From assembly GCA_030272155.1 (NCBI GenBank), contig CP126193.1:6882001-6946000 (forward strand): 64,000 nucleotides of DNA, given 5' to 3'. This document shows, piece by piece, positions 23,206 through 35,687 of this stretch; within the stretch, counting starts at the first letter, position 1; the number at the start of each line of letters is the position of its first letter. The notes under the pieces are model-generated. The model was not told the DNA's origin. It did no database searches and saw only the letters and a list, made by a program, of their open reading frames with translations. The DNA is from Tetradesmus obliquus (Eukaryota > Chlorophyta > Chlorophyceae > Sphaeropleales > Scenedesmaceae). A program made the position numbers and the translations under genes.

Positions 23206-25065
23206 ATGGACCGGTCCAAAAGCAGATGTCGAAGCTCAGGCGGCATCGGCAAAGGGGACCACCTCAGACTGATGCGAGACAAGGCTCTGAGGCAGATGGA
23301 GCAAGTAAAATCACAGTTGGAAGTGAGTAGCACGTGAAGTACCTTACACGGCTTGCAATGACGGAGCCGCATGCCAGGCATTGCCTTGCTGGGCCGTACA
23401 GTGACAGGAGGTTAACTGGCCATGGCACGTGTGTTCATCGTTTGCTGCAGGTCGCAAACGAGCAGCGAATGTTTGAGCTGGAGCGCAGCAACGTCTTGAG
23501 TGACATGATCTCGCTGCAGGCCTGCGTGATGGAGCTGCTGCGCAGGCACTGGTCCTGGATGTATGACTTGGCACCAGAGGCAACAGCAGCAGAGCCAGCC
23601 TCCACCAGCCAACCAGCGGACAGCTGCAGCAGCGGGCAGTCAACACTGCACCAGAACCAGTACAAGCAGGGTCAGCACAACTGCATGAGGCAGTTGCTGG
23701 CAGCCACGCCACAGCAGCTGCAGCGGGCACTGACCATGACACCCCAGGACTGGTGGGTGATCCGGTTTTGAACGCTTGTGCTGTGCTCGTTGGGGCTGTA
23801 CATGTACATGGCTGCAACCTGAGCACGTGTTCATGGCTGCAACCTGAGCACGTGTTCTTGGCTGCAACCTGAGCACGTGTTCATGGCTGCAACCTGAGCA
23901 CGTGTTCATGGCTGCAACCTGAGCACGTGTTCATGGCTGCATCCTGAGCACGTGTTCATGGCTGCAACCTGAGCACGTGTTCATGGCTGCAACCTGAGCA
24001 CGTGTTCATGGCTGCAACCTGAGCACGTGTGCATGGCTGCAACCTGAGCACACGTAGTACGGCTGCAACCTGAGCACATGTAGTACGGCTGCAACCTGAG
24101 CACATGTAGTACGGCTGCAACCTGAGCACATGTAGTATGGCTGCAACCTGAGCACATGTAGTATGGCTGCAACCTGAGCACATGTTCATGCTGTAGCCTG
24201 GTACTCACCTTGCATTGCAGGGTCAGCAGCAGCAAGCAGCACAGCACCATGTCGCCCCGTGTGGAAAGCCTTGCATTAAACACACCACCTGACAAGGCAC
24301 CTGTATTCATCAACTGCCAGCAGCTTACGATACATGACCATTTGAACAATGGATGCAGCACCGTCGTTGCACACTAGAGAAAGTGGCAAGCAAACCTGCC
24401 ACCTGGTTTGCTGTCGCCTGTCCTGCAGGGTGGAGATGGGGCGCTGCCATTTCAGGGAGCTCTCAGTGCTTCTGGAGTTTGTCAACAGGCCGCAGGAAAC
24501 ATACCGAGACGACCCCGCTGCGTTTGACGCAGCTGCCACTGCCGCAGCAAGCCTTGCAAGCGTCTTCTTTGGTGCGGACAGCTCAACAGCGACGTCGGCA
24601 GGAGAGGAGGCGGACACAGCAGGGACAAAGACAGCAGCAGCTGCAGCAGCAGCAGCAGGCAGCGTTGCACCTGCAGAGCAGCAGCAGCCGGAAGGAGAAG
24701 CGGATGCGGTTGCTGCTGTCGCTGCAGCTGTGGATGGCAACTTGCCCTGGGATCGGGACCCCATGCGGCTGCTGTGCGACGCGCTGGCCAGAACTTCAAT
24801 GATGTGCCACCTGGGGCTGATGCATGCCTGTATGAACTTCTTCTATGCAGGTCGGCTGCAAGTTAGCAGGTGCTTGAAGGCTGCAGGCGGTTGCAAACAG
24901 ACGCGGCTTGCAGATGCTCTGCAGCTTGACAACTCACGCGAAAGCCTGCAGTGTTGGCACCCCAGCACATTGGCGTGGCTTGCATTGTCACACGCTTGTG
25001 CGTTGCAGCTGTGGCAGAGGCTTGTACTGTTGTCATGAGTGTCGCTATTGCTGCCACCACCCTCA

Positions 25066-25106
<41 letters not shown>

Positions 25107-27289
25107 AGGCAGCCTGAACATGGAGACGATGCAGCCAGAGACGCCCAGCCCGCGCTTCTGGCGGGGCGTGGTGGAGCGGCTGCACCTCAGCCCCACGCAG
25201 CAGCTGCACTTCAGGGTGGCAGTGCAGGAGTACCGCCGCCTCACACGGTGCGCGTTTGCATGGAGTCAGTCATAAGAGAGGAAGTTTTGCGTTATGTTGT
25301 TTAGAATGAAATGTTCAAAATGAATTTAGTAGTGTTGCTCACATGAGCATGGTTGAACAGGCACGAAGTGCAGGGTGTGGGTTGTACTGCCAGTGATTGG
25401 GACATACATGTCACTCTCAACACATGTGCAATGATGCCGGCGGCCCCCACATCGGCGCAAGCGGCTGTGGCTGTCAGGGTATAATGCAGCGTGTTACAAA
25501 CAGCGCCTGTAACGCAAGGAACGCACCTGGTAGCTGCTATCGCGTTTTCAAGTGACTGCTACTCCCGGGATCGCAAGCGCGATTGAGCATTCACAAAGTA
25601 GCATTGCGTGCGACAGCGCATACACAGGCCCGTGCTGTGCTAATCAGCTTGATTTATGCGCGTGGAGTGTTTTGTCCTTGTTCTCACCATATTCAAATGT
25701 ACTGGCTGCTGCACCGCTACGTAGGGCTGGCAGCGCAGCAGGCCTCGACCTGGTGCAAAACATGCAGCACTTCAGCCTGTCAGATGTGGCGGCACGGTTC
25801 ATTGCAGAGGGCCAGCCCCCAACTGCGGCTGCAGCAGCAGGCGAAGCGGAGCCAGCAGCAGCAGCAGCAGCAGGAGGTGCACCAAGCAGCCGTGCCTCGC
25901 CAGAGGCAGCAGCGGTAGCAGCAGGCATGTGTGGCAGCGATGTCACGGCAACCCAGGGTGTGAGCCGAGGCACTTCAGATGCCGGAGGCTCCGAGTTTGC
26001 TGCTGCTGCTGGCTCCTCTGCCAGTGCAGCTGCTGCTACTTCTGCTGGTGGCGGCAGCGATGCTGCTGCTGCTGCTGGTGATGACGATGCTGCTGCCGGC
26101 AGCCCGCTGCAGCAGCTGGATGCCAAGCTGCAGCGGCACTGGCTCAGCTACTTCTGCAACATCCAGCTGGTGAGCTGTCGTAACAGCGCCTGACTGGGCG
26201 CTATGCTTGGCAGGGTGGGTTGTAAATGGAGCGAGTTGAGTGTGTTTGAGTGTGTTGAGCATGGGCAAAGCGTGGCTTACTGCGGCTGGCGTGGTTTGCA
26301 TCTTCAGGAGCTGCCTTCACAGCGCTGTGCAGTCTGCAGTGGCTGCAGGCGCCATGCATGCAGCATGAGCTGCAGCACCTGCTGACGGAGCGCGTGTACT
26401 TCATGATGCTGTCATGGGCACTTTATGCATGCCATGTGACAGCTTTGAACATTGCTGGCGGCCATGCGGCTGGCAAGTGCGGCTACACAAGCACTCAAGC
26501 AGCAGGTGCAGCAATGCACACAGATGCACAGCTCTCTGACAGCATTGCTTTGGGACTACTGATCCTGCGCAGGTGAACGCTTTCATAATGAACTCGGTGA
26601 CCCCGTACCAGCACGCGCTGATGTGGATTGCAAGCTACCCTTACTTCCCCATTCCAGGATCAATTGCTGAAGGTAAGCTGAATCAGTAACTGCAGCAGCG
26701 GCAGCAGCAGTAGCAGCAGCTGCAATTCATATCTGTTGTGAACGGCCAGCTACCCCTGCCCCCCCCATCATGGGTGTAATGGCTGAAGGTAAGCCAAACT
26801 CTACACTGCAGCTGCTGGTGTTGCCTGTGTCATCTACAAATCTTAGCAGGTGTAAGCTGTGAAGACCTAGTGGTAATGCATCGTGTGTCAGAAGAGTGTT
26901 TGTGTTTGTACCCAGGTACCGGTGCATGCAAGCAGGCTAGGTTTCGTGCGCGTTGTGCTAGCAACCCGCATGGCCTGTCTAGAAGTGCTGCCATCGACAG
27001 ATCGAGCTGCTCACTGTTGCAGAGCTCGCACACTGGATGTTGGTCGAGTTGATAGAAGAATCAGGTTGATTTCAGGCAAAGTTCTGCTCCGCATGCTGCT
27101 CACCCGTGCACTGTTATCTGCTTGGCTGGCCATGCAGCGCTGGATGCCGTGCCTGCAACCGGCGATCCGCTGCCGCTGCCGCCGCACATCCAGGCACACA
27201 TCAGCAGCAGTGCGGAGCGCCACATCGCGCGCCGCAGCGCACTCATGGCGCAGCAGAAGCAGGAGCTGCGCTGGTGGGAGCAGCAGTAG
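23206..27289 (+). CDS. bZIP-like coiled-coil protein, paralogue B2 (intact)
   Basis: Exons are 23206-23322, 23451-23752, 24429-24850, 25109-25247, 25725-26169, 26349-26393, 26573-26672 and 27138-27289. Their phases agree and give about 570 residues. The basic start MDRSKSRCRSSGG leads to a coiled coil (LRQMEQVKSQLE, then ERSNVLSDMISLQ). Next are CHFRELSVLLEFVNRP, a helical block MRLLCDALARTSMMCHLGLM, and LHLSPTQQLHFRVAVQEYRR. An Ala-rich linker, a block ending SYPYFPIPGSIAEA, and the terminal HISSSAERHIARRS and LRWWEQQ complete it. The part from LTERVNAF to YPYF resembles the A-type block LTYRQLAGLYVDAWPFVP, so A and B are distant relatives. The 45-bp exon at 26349 is inferred from phase and an open frame. 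Intron 2 carries a large minisatellite. A transcription-regulatory role is inferred from the basic plus zipper-like start; the canonical Asn and Arg of a bZIP basic region are not evident. Confidence 0.8.
23811..24190 (+). repeat. Intronic minisatellite, 25-26 bp unit, 15 copies
   Basis: The unit starts GCTGCAACCTGAGCAC. Nine copies of 25 bp end in GTGTTCATG or a close variant and so contain CACGTG at the GAGCACGTG junction. Five copies of 26 bp end in the ATGTAGTACG type or a close variant, and a final hybrid copy closes the array. It lies inside intron 2 of B2 and is missing from B1. The clean split into two unit types shows separate expansion of each variant. Confidence 0.95.
26652..26795 (+). 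repeat. Exon-edge echo after exon 7 of B2
   Basis: The exon end CAATTGCTGAAG|GTAAGCTGAA is followed 116 bp later by GTAATGGCTGAAG|GTAAGCCAAA. The second copy keeps the donor site and the last codons of the exon but has no acceptor that I can see. Confidence 0.65.
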
Positions 27290-29990
27290 CCTGCTCTGCA
27301 GCAAAGAGGTGGAATACGTGTCATCATCGTGAACATTGTGTCATCATCATGTTGAACATCAGAACAGTTGCCACGGCATGCTGATTGCATCAGCTGTGAC
27401 GAGCTGCTTCTTGGGAGGGATGGAGTGGGTGAATTGGGGTGTTACATGACTGGACGTTATTGCAGACACTGAACTGAGACGCTGGCTTGCTTGATCGAGT
27501 TGCAGTGCTGCTCAGTTGAAGGTAGTGGAAACGCAGGTCACGCATAGCGCTGCTGATCAGTACGGCAACGTTCTGTAGGAGCCTCATCTGTGCATCTGAT
27601 CACCAGGGGTACAATCATATTGTGAAGTATGTTTCATGGGGATGCGTGCACTGGTGAGTATATTGGGTCTGGGAGTAAAACACTTTCATTTGGTTCAAAG
27701 CAAGGCGGTATGGGTGCATTTGTGCATGTGTTCCTAGGCCAGTCTGTGGTTCTGTGTGCTGTGGCGCATGATGCCACAAACTCCTGGAAACCCCGCCCCT
27801 TTGCTGTAGCAGCTAATTTGTTGCTGCTTGTGGAAGCAGCACCAGATGCCGCAGCTCCAGCACGCGGGTGCAGCTGTAGTTACTGCATGCGTATGGCTGC
27901 TGGAGGTGGAGCAGCGTGCACACGGCTGCAATGCAAGACTCTCGATCTTTGTTTACAGAACGCATGGATGTGATGTTGGCAGATTATCTGGGTGTGAACA
28001 CTGGGAGAGTGATTTCTGCAATTTAAAGAGTTATGGTGTCGATGACCCTGCACCCGCTTTCTTATGCATTACGGCTGCAATGTGGCTTGGTGGTTGCTAC
28101 AATTCAGTTGGTTCTGTACAACTTAGTTTTGGCTGGACAGATGCAGTCCCTGAGGCTATTTAAGTTTTATGTATGGTGTACGGGCAGAATCGCAGCATAC
28201 GTGTATCACTCTCTGAATAAATACATCGCCTGGCCGCCAGGTCAACGTGCACGAACGGTGGGCGCACCGCAGCTGCCGCTGCATTTTTGTGTGTTGTGCT
28301 CAAAGTACGTATGAGGTGGTACTCTGGATTGCATGTCTTGCTGCATTCTTGGTGCAGCTGGGGAGCTGTTCTGCTTGTTGATTGGCAGGCGTGCACGCCT
28401 TGTGGCTAAGCAGCTGTTATGGCAGTGCCAGCAGTATGTATGATCCTACCTGCAGGCGGTGCCAGATGTCAGGCGTGTGTGTTGCTTGCAGGCGGTGCTC
28501 CTGCAGCCGTATGCCTCAACCTGCCACTGAAAGGCAGGGAAGAGGAAAAAGCAGTGCATGATTTGTGTACATATGTCCAGACATCTGCTTGTGTTGTTTT
28601 CTGGGAAGGAGCCACTTGGTTGGACCGCAGGTCTCTACAGCGCATGCGCTACTGCGCAGTAGTCAGTGGTCATGCTGGCAGCGGATATATCAAGGTCAAG
28701 TGCAGCTGGCTCAGTTGAAGGTCGAGAAGTGACAGCTGTTTCATGCTTGTAGCCTGAGGCTTGCAGCACTCTGCTGTTGCTGTGTCCTGCTCTGTGGTTG
28801 CTGACTCAGCAGCGGCGGAGTTTGGAACCCGAGTGACACGTGCCCTGCTCCGTGCCTGCCTATGGCCAGTGAAACACCGTTGGGTGTTTGCCTGCGTATC
28901 TTCTGTTTGAGTGGTGCTTGGTGACTGGCGGTGTGGGTGCGGCTTGTTACGACCGCTGTCTTGCATCTGCACGTCCCTGGTTGACGTGGCTTTGTGCGTG
29001 TTTGCATGATTGTCTATGCTGGCGCGTTTTGTTTGCGATGCTTGTCGATATATGGTGTCAGCGACTGTGTTGGCTTTTGATGGCTTGTGCCTCAGTCTTC
29101 TCCTTTTGGAGGGCCCCTCCAGCCAGTCTGAAGGGCTAGGCTGCATACAGCACTGACTAATAGACTTCACTGTTCAACTGTACATCTGCAGCATGTTGTC
29201 AGTTGTGAGTTCAGGATGAAATTGTGTCAGGGCTTCTGTGTGTACTCCTGCTGTACGCCAAGAGTGACCCCGAGGCATGCCGAGTGCGCAGTGCCAATAA
29301 AGCAAGCTTTATTGGATACAATTGTTATACTATGACAATGTTGGTGACAGTGTTATGCTGAGTCAGTGTAACGGTTGCAACTTGGGTCATGAGATGCCAG
29401 GAATTGGCAGCAGCACTTGCGCATGACGCCCACTCTGCTCTTGCCTGTATGCGGGCCGCCTAACACGTGTTGATGCCGCCTTGCGTGTGTTGATGGTCGC
29501 ATGGAGAGTTGGATCCTGTGAAATCCCTACTCACAAACAAGCTATGCCTCTTCTGTTGCACATATTTTGTTTACCCCTGAGCTCGTTAACCTGTGCAGCC
29601 TCACTGGTAGCATGGAATCATCTTCACCTAGTCAGCATGCGAAGCATTAGGTCCGAAACTGCTGTTTCCCACGGGAGCCAACACTGCACGGCACGCTGTT
29701 GTATCCAGTTTTTCTAAGACATTTGACTGTTTTGAGCTTAAACTCCGGCCTGGCGGATGCCTTCCCGCGCCGCGATCGCGTTTGACTGCACACGTTGACC
29801 TGTTACATAACAGCACGAGGGCTCGCCTACTGGGTTCTCTGATTCATTGATGCCATCGATAATGCGGTTCATATGTCTGTCTTGGACGTGCACCAAACTG
29901 CTCATATCCTGTGATTGTTCTGCCAACGCACTCACTTCAGGCGACACGGAAGCAATCATGCATTAACTTTACAGTTCATTAGTCAACATC
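27290..29990. other. Spacer between B2 and the dynein gene
   Basis: No gene that I can support in 2.7 kb. Several open frames of 80-170 codons occur on both strands, for example around 28,670-29,170 on the minus strand, but their composition is Ser-, Gln- and Thr-rich and they show no domain or splice pattern. The last few hundred bases should hold the promoter and 5' untranslated region of the dynein gene. I see no clear TATA box there. Confidence 0.5.
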
Positions 29991-32900
29991 ATGCCTCCAT
30001 TCTCGTCACTGCTCAAGCGAAAGGATGACGGGCTCAAGGTGTGCACGAAAGCAGCAGCAGCACAAGGCTAGGCCTGACAGCATGCCTCTGAATGTGTTGG
30101 GTGCAGTTGATTTGATCTGGACCACCATGTGGAATGCTCAAAAGTATCAATTTTGCAGGCCAAAGACAAAAGGAGGGGTGGGAAGGACAAGCCACCTTCT
30201 CCCATGCCAGATTCCCCGCCACAGGCACTGCCTGGAGATGAGTTTGCACTGGTGCGTGTTTAAAGTCTACACACAGCAGGCACCATAAGCCCTTGTACAG
30301 TACAAATATATCACATGCCAGCTATATCACAGACCCTGCCGGGGCATGCGAGGCTACAGCTGTGGACATATATCATTGCCGCCAAGCCCGCCCAGCACAG
30401 CTGGGCATGCTGTCCTGCAGCCACGACCTTCACTCTGCAACTGGTTCTCTGTCCGCTGTGATGTGTGCAGCCCACACGTGAGGTGGTGCGACCGCCCAAC
30501 CAGTTGCAGCTGACAGAGGCAGAGCTAGCAGAGGAGATGGCCAAGATGCTCACAGCTAACAACCCTGCAGCGCCTCAGAACGTTGCCCGCTTCAACATGA
30601 AGGAGCGCTGCTACAAGTTTGACCCCATGGTTGAGCAGGTAGTGGTGCACTACGGCAGTGACGGCTGGCTGCTGCACAAAGCTGGCGAGGAAGCACGCAG
30701 GCAGGCTGAGTCAGAGAAAGCAGAGGCAGAGGCAGCTGCAAAGTTCCAAGCAGAGCTGGAGCGAGCGCTGCGGGACAAGGAAGCAGGAGCAGACGTAGAG
30801 CCGCCAGATGACAGCCGGCAGCTGCGCAACCAGTTCAACTTCAGCGAGCGTGCCGCGCAGACTTTTACGTATCCGCTGCGGGATAGGGCGACCTACACAG
30901 AGCCTCCGCCAACAGCCACTGTATCAGGTGCGGGGAGGGCTAGCGCAGCACTGCCGGCAAGGGCATAGTGCGGTGCAGCATGTTCAGTGTGCTAGGTGCA
31001 TGCCATTGTGTAATATGACGCAACTATTTTGCATAGGTATCTGCGCGCCTTCATGGCATTGTCAACAAGTGAAAAATGTTTCGCCTTCAAGTTGTCCTTG
31101 TATATGTGTCGAATAGGCGGCACCCACCGCTTGCAGGACAGCAGGCTGCTGTTGACAGATGTGACAGAGAGCTTTGCCACTGACGGGTCATCGGTCACTA
31201 CTAATGTCCAAGCTTTTCTATAAACATTGGTGCACATGATGAACAAATAGCAAGGCAGCCGTGGCTAGCACACTCACGTGCCTTGCCTTGCGCATATGTA
31301 ATCATGCAACAATTGATTGCAGTGCAGCGCAACCTAGCGAGCGCACCTGCTGTTTCTGATGCAGGCTCTTGCTCTATGTGGGAGGTGTATGATGAGTACT
31401 GCAGGGACTTTGAGCGCCAGCGGCAAGAGGAGGCAGCAAAGCAGAAAGCAGCAGGCAAGAAGCAGCCAGCAGCAGCAGCTGCTGCAACGCAAGGCTCAGC
31501 AGCCAGCACAAGCAGCAGCGGCGCAGGCGGGGACACCTGTCGCAGCAGCAGTGTAGCTGCTGAGGATAGATGGGCATGCAATGCTGGCATGCTTGATGGC
31601 CTGCGCATCCTGGACCGCATGGTGAACCAGAACACCTTTGCAGACATCACCATGGACTTCAAGTACTGGGATGACAGCAGCGATGTATTCAAGTAAGCAG
31701 AGCGCACAAACAAAGTTGACATGCGCAACCACTCTAGCTGGCAGCAGCAGCAGCAGCAGCGGCGGCGGCGGCAGCGGCAGGCAGACAAAGTTTACAGCAG
31801 GCAAGTGCTTAGCAGGCAGCTCTTCATGCATGCAGATTGAGCAACGGGCAATTCGCAATCGCATACGCAGTCTGCGTATGCAGGCCGCAGCGCATGTGTG
31901 CTATTCGTGGTGTCTGTGTGTTCACGCTATATCTGACTGTGTTCAACTGCGCCCAGAGTTTACCTGTGTTGTCTTGACAACAGTAGGCACAGACTGAGCA
32001 AGGCACAAACATACAACTGCTGCCTGTCTCCACCCCGCAGGCCTGGCGAAGGGTCGCTGCTGCCGCTATGGCAGTTCAAGTGCGAGAAGAGCAAGAAGCA
32101 CGTGACCTCCATGTGCTGGAGCAGCCTGTACAGTGACCAGTTTGCAGTAGGCTACGGCAGTTTCCACTATCAGAAGCAGGGCACGGGCGCAGTCAGCGTA
32201 TTCAGCCTAAAGAACCCATCACATGCAGAGAGGACCATCACAACACAGTCAGGTGAGGCCAACCGCAGCAGCGTTGTCGGCACTGTGCTGAAACAGCGTG
32301 CGATTGTGCTGCAGCTGCCAGCCCAGGCATGCAGCAAGCGCCTGCTGCCGCAGTCGTGTCCAGCTGGTGCCTGCACATCAACTCTGGGACACTACCGGCC
32401 TGCTGGCTGCCTGCTGTATCCAGTTTATGCAAGCGGATGGTTGCAGCAAGCAGCAGTTGAGGCAGCACATCTCATGTCGTCCGCTTCTGTCTCTGCATGC
32501 TGTCAGGTGTGATGGCGCTGCACTTCCACCGCGAGTTTGCCAACCTGCTGGCAGTGGGCTGCTACGACGGCAGCGTCATGGTGTTTGATGTGCGCAGCCC
32601 ATCTGACAAGCCCATCTGCCAGGCCTCAGTGAAGACCAAGAAGCATGCTGACCCTGTGTGGCAAGTCTGCTGGCAGGTGGGTGTGCTGCACTACACTGTT
32701 CACACCTGCAAGTGATATTCGCATTTCTTTGTTGACAGCAAGTGGTTGATGTTCCTCCCTTGCTAGGCAATCCAGGCAGCGCCGCACGGGCGGTCAAGCC
32801 ATTGTAAACTCAACACACACTGCGTGACACACTTGTCGTCTGCTTGGCTGGCTGCCTGCTTCTCCTGCAGCCTGATGAGCTGCAGAAGACGCTGGCCTTT

Positions 32901-34761
32901 GTCTCCATCTCGACGGATGGCGATGTGCTGCTATGGACGCTGACCAAGGTGGAGCTAGTGCCAGAGCGGCTGATGAGGCTGCAATCAGCCTCCAAGGACA
33001 AGGCAGCAGGCGCAGGCGCTTCTGCGGTGGCAGCGCTGTCAATGTCGGGCAGCTTTGGCACAGGCATGGCAGCTGCGGCAGTGGCAGCAGCAGCTGGCAA
33101 TGCAGCAGCTGCGGCTGGTGGCCGTGGCAGCGAGGCTGGCGCTGGTGCTGCTGACATCGTGGCCCAGCACACGGTTGGGGGGCTGTGCATGGACTTTGCG
33201 CAGGTAAGGCACAGCACCCATGCCGCGCGCCACATAGCAGTGCGTCCCTAGCAAATAATAATAATAATCTGCAGAGTAGTGGCAGGCTGAACCAAGTGCT
33301 TGTGCAGCTGTTTCGCGGGCGTGTGTGCCGTTGAAAAAGCAGCCGTGGCCAACCTGTATAGGCGGCATATCAGGCAGAGCTAGCGCTGAGCAGCACAGGT
33401 CATTGTCAATGCTGCTGCTGAACCTGTAGGCGGCTGGCCAGGAGAACACCTACCTGGTGGGCACTGAGGAGGGCTCCATTCACAAGTGCAGCAAGGCCTA
33501 CGGCAGCGACTACCTAGCCACATACAGCGGGCACGGCATGCCAGTGTACGCAGTCAAGTGGAACACCATGCACCCAGGGCTGTTCCTGTCGTGCAGCGCT
33601 GACTGGAGTGTCAAGGTGGGCAGGGCATGCAACGCAGCCTGTCGCTGGGCCAGACAACTGAGCGTAAATTCGCAAGGTCACCTGACCACTTGTCGTCTGT
33701 TACCAGCAGCTCGCTGTGTAGCAGTTGCGCGCTGCCTTTGACAGTTTGCACGCACCTTCCGCATGTGCATACGTCTATCAACACCTGCAGGAACTGCTGC
33801 ATGTTATGACGTCCGTGCCACCACAGGGAGCGGCAGTTGCTGAGATCACTTCTGCATGCACGGCTGCTGCTGCTGTGCGCAGGTGTGGGATGTGTCGCAG
33901 CCGCAGGCGCCGCTGATGAGCTTCGACTTGGGCGCAGCTGTGGGCGACATTGCGTGGGCGCCTTACAGCAGCACCGTGTTTGCAGCAGTGACTGATGACG
34001 GCAAGGTGCACGTGTTTGACCTGGCGCAGAACAGGCAGCTGCCGCTGTGCGCGCAGAAGGTGGGCATGTTTGGAGGGTGTGCTGCGCCTGCAGGGGCGGC
34101 AGTTCGCATTGCAGCAAGGTTGCTGGCTGATTCTCAAGCGCACGCTGTGTGAACATAGCAGGAGTGCACCCACCCGCTGCATAGTGCACATCACCAGCAG
34201 CCACCACAGCAATATGATGCACACACTACCAGCTGCTACGTGCCCTGCCGTTGCCTGACAACCTTTAATGTCTTATGTTTGGCGTACATGCGCTGTTGCT
34301 GTGTCCCGCAGTGCACCAAGAAGGCACGCCTCACGCGCGTGGTGTTCAACCCCAAGCACCCCATCCTGCTCATCGGCGACAGCAAGGGCAACGTGTCCGC
34401 GCTCAAGCTCAGCCCCAACCTGCGCCGCTGCAGGTAATACCAAGAACATAGAGCAGGTGGCACAGTGCATCATGACATCTGAGGTCAAAGCAGCCATGGG
34501 GCCGCCTTCTTGCGATGTGAGTGCGCAATATGCTGCTTAGCGATGCTAGCATCGCTGCACTGCAAACTGTTTAGTTCCTGCAACTCTTGGTACTGCAGCA
34601 AGCCGGACAAGCCGGGCGCCAAGGTGGAGGAGCTGGAGCGGCAGAAGCTGGACAAGGTGGTGGAGGTGGCACGCAAGAGCCAGGCGCCCGCGCTTGCGGC
34701 GGCTGCGGCTGCGGCAGCGGCAGAGGCGGCCGCGCTGGCTGCGACGGGTGGCAGCGAGTAG
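29991..34761 (+). CDS. ODA9: Outer-arm axonemal dynein intermediate chain 1 (IC1/IC78, DNAI1 type)
   Basis: Exons are 29991-30038, 30159-30251, 30471-30927, 31365-31692, 32041-32252, 32507-32676, 32871-33203, 33430-33615, 33883-34059, 34312-34433 and 34599-34761. They sum to 762 codons plus stop. The N-terminal part has LTANNPAAPQNVARFNMK and EPPDDSRQLRNQFNFSERAA, which I recognise from Chlamydomonas IC78 and animal DNAI1. The LDRMVNQN helix and DFKYWDD segment follow, then WD40 repeats such as EFANLLAVGCYDGSVMVFD, LFLSCSADWSVKVWD and VFAAVTDDGKVHVFDL. The C-terminus is a charged helix with an Ala-rich tail. The protein anchors outer-arm heavy chains to the doublet microtubule in cilia. It is slightly longer than IC78 because of low-complexity inserts at 31,440-31,560 and 32,990-33,150. 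No exon-edge echo was noticed in this gene. Confidence 0.95.
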
Positions 34762-35687
34762 TAGGCAGGCGGCTGCTGGCGGCGTGCTGGTGTCTGTTGT
34801 TTCACTGTGATCTTTTGCGCTGATGCTGTATTATGACTGACCACGATTGCGGGCGTAGCACTGCTGCAGCATGCATGGCATGCTTGCGTTGACTTGAGCG
34901 CCCTTGCTTCCTGCTGAAGTGAGTCACCAACCAGCGATCAACCTAAATAGAGTAGCAGGTCATGGATGTTGGCTTGCGGTTTGCGGAAGCAGACCCAGCT
35001 CCTGAGGGGTATAAAATTGGTACAACGTGCAAGCAGGTCAACCATTGCAGGTCAATCATTGCATGCAACATAATGCGTACTCACATAGCAAGAAGGGGCC
35101 CCCCAGGACCAGCATGGCTACTTCAACTTCCATGTTGTGGTGCTGCTGGGTGTGATTGAGCAGCTGTGGGGGCACTGTCGCATCGCATCTTCACAAGGCC
35201 TGTTTTGCGCGCGACTCTCGAGTTTGTTAGTATCCAATGGCAGGTCCCGGCAAGGATACTCACATCAGCTTGCTTGAAGCAAGATTGTCAGACAACATGC
35301 TGCACCACCTCATACGATACACGTCTGCAATTGAAGCATCTTCCAGTCAACGCTGGCTTGTCGTGAGTCCGATTTCGCCTTCATTGATCCTTCAAAGACT
35401 TTGACATTTTGCTGTTTGGCCGTGCTGCTGCCGTCTACTGGCACTCAGCAGAGCTGCTGGGCCATCTAGGCACAACATGTGCCAAAGCACTGAGATTGCT
35501 CGTACCGTGCAATTGCAAACACACTCACCCAGACAAATGCCGCAATACCCTCTGCAGCCTGAAGCTACGCTACCTACACAGCTGCCTACATCTGCCACTG
35601 CCATCGCTACGCTACATACACCTACTGCTACCCCTAAACCCACACATACATTCAAGCCCTGCGAAGTGCCACACTGCTGCAGCCTGC
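34762..35687. other. Convergent intergenic region between ODA9 and GNL3
   Basis: The two genes end towards each other here, so this 0.9 kb should hold both 3' untranslated regions. I see no further gene and no repeat of note. I could not find a clear TGTAA-type polyadenylation signal, which green algae commonly use, near either stop codon. Confidence 0.55.
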
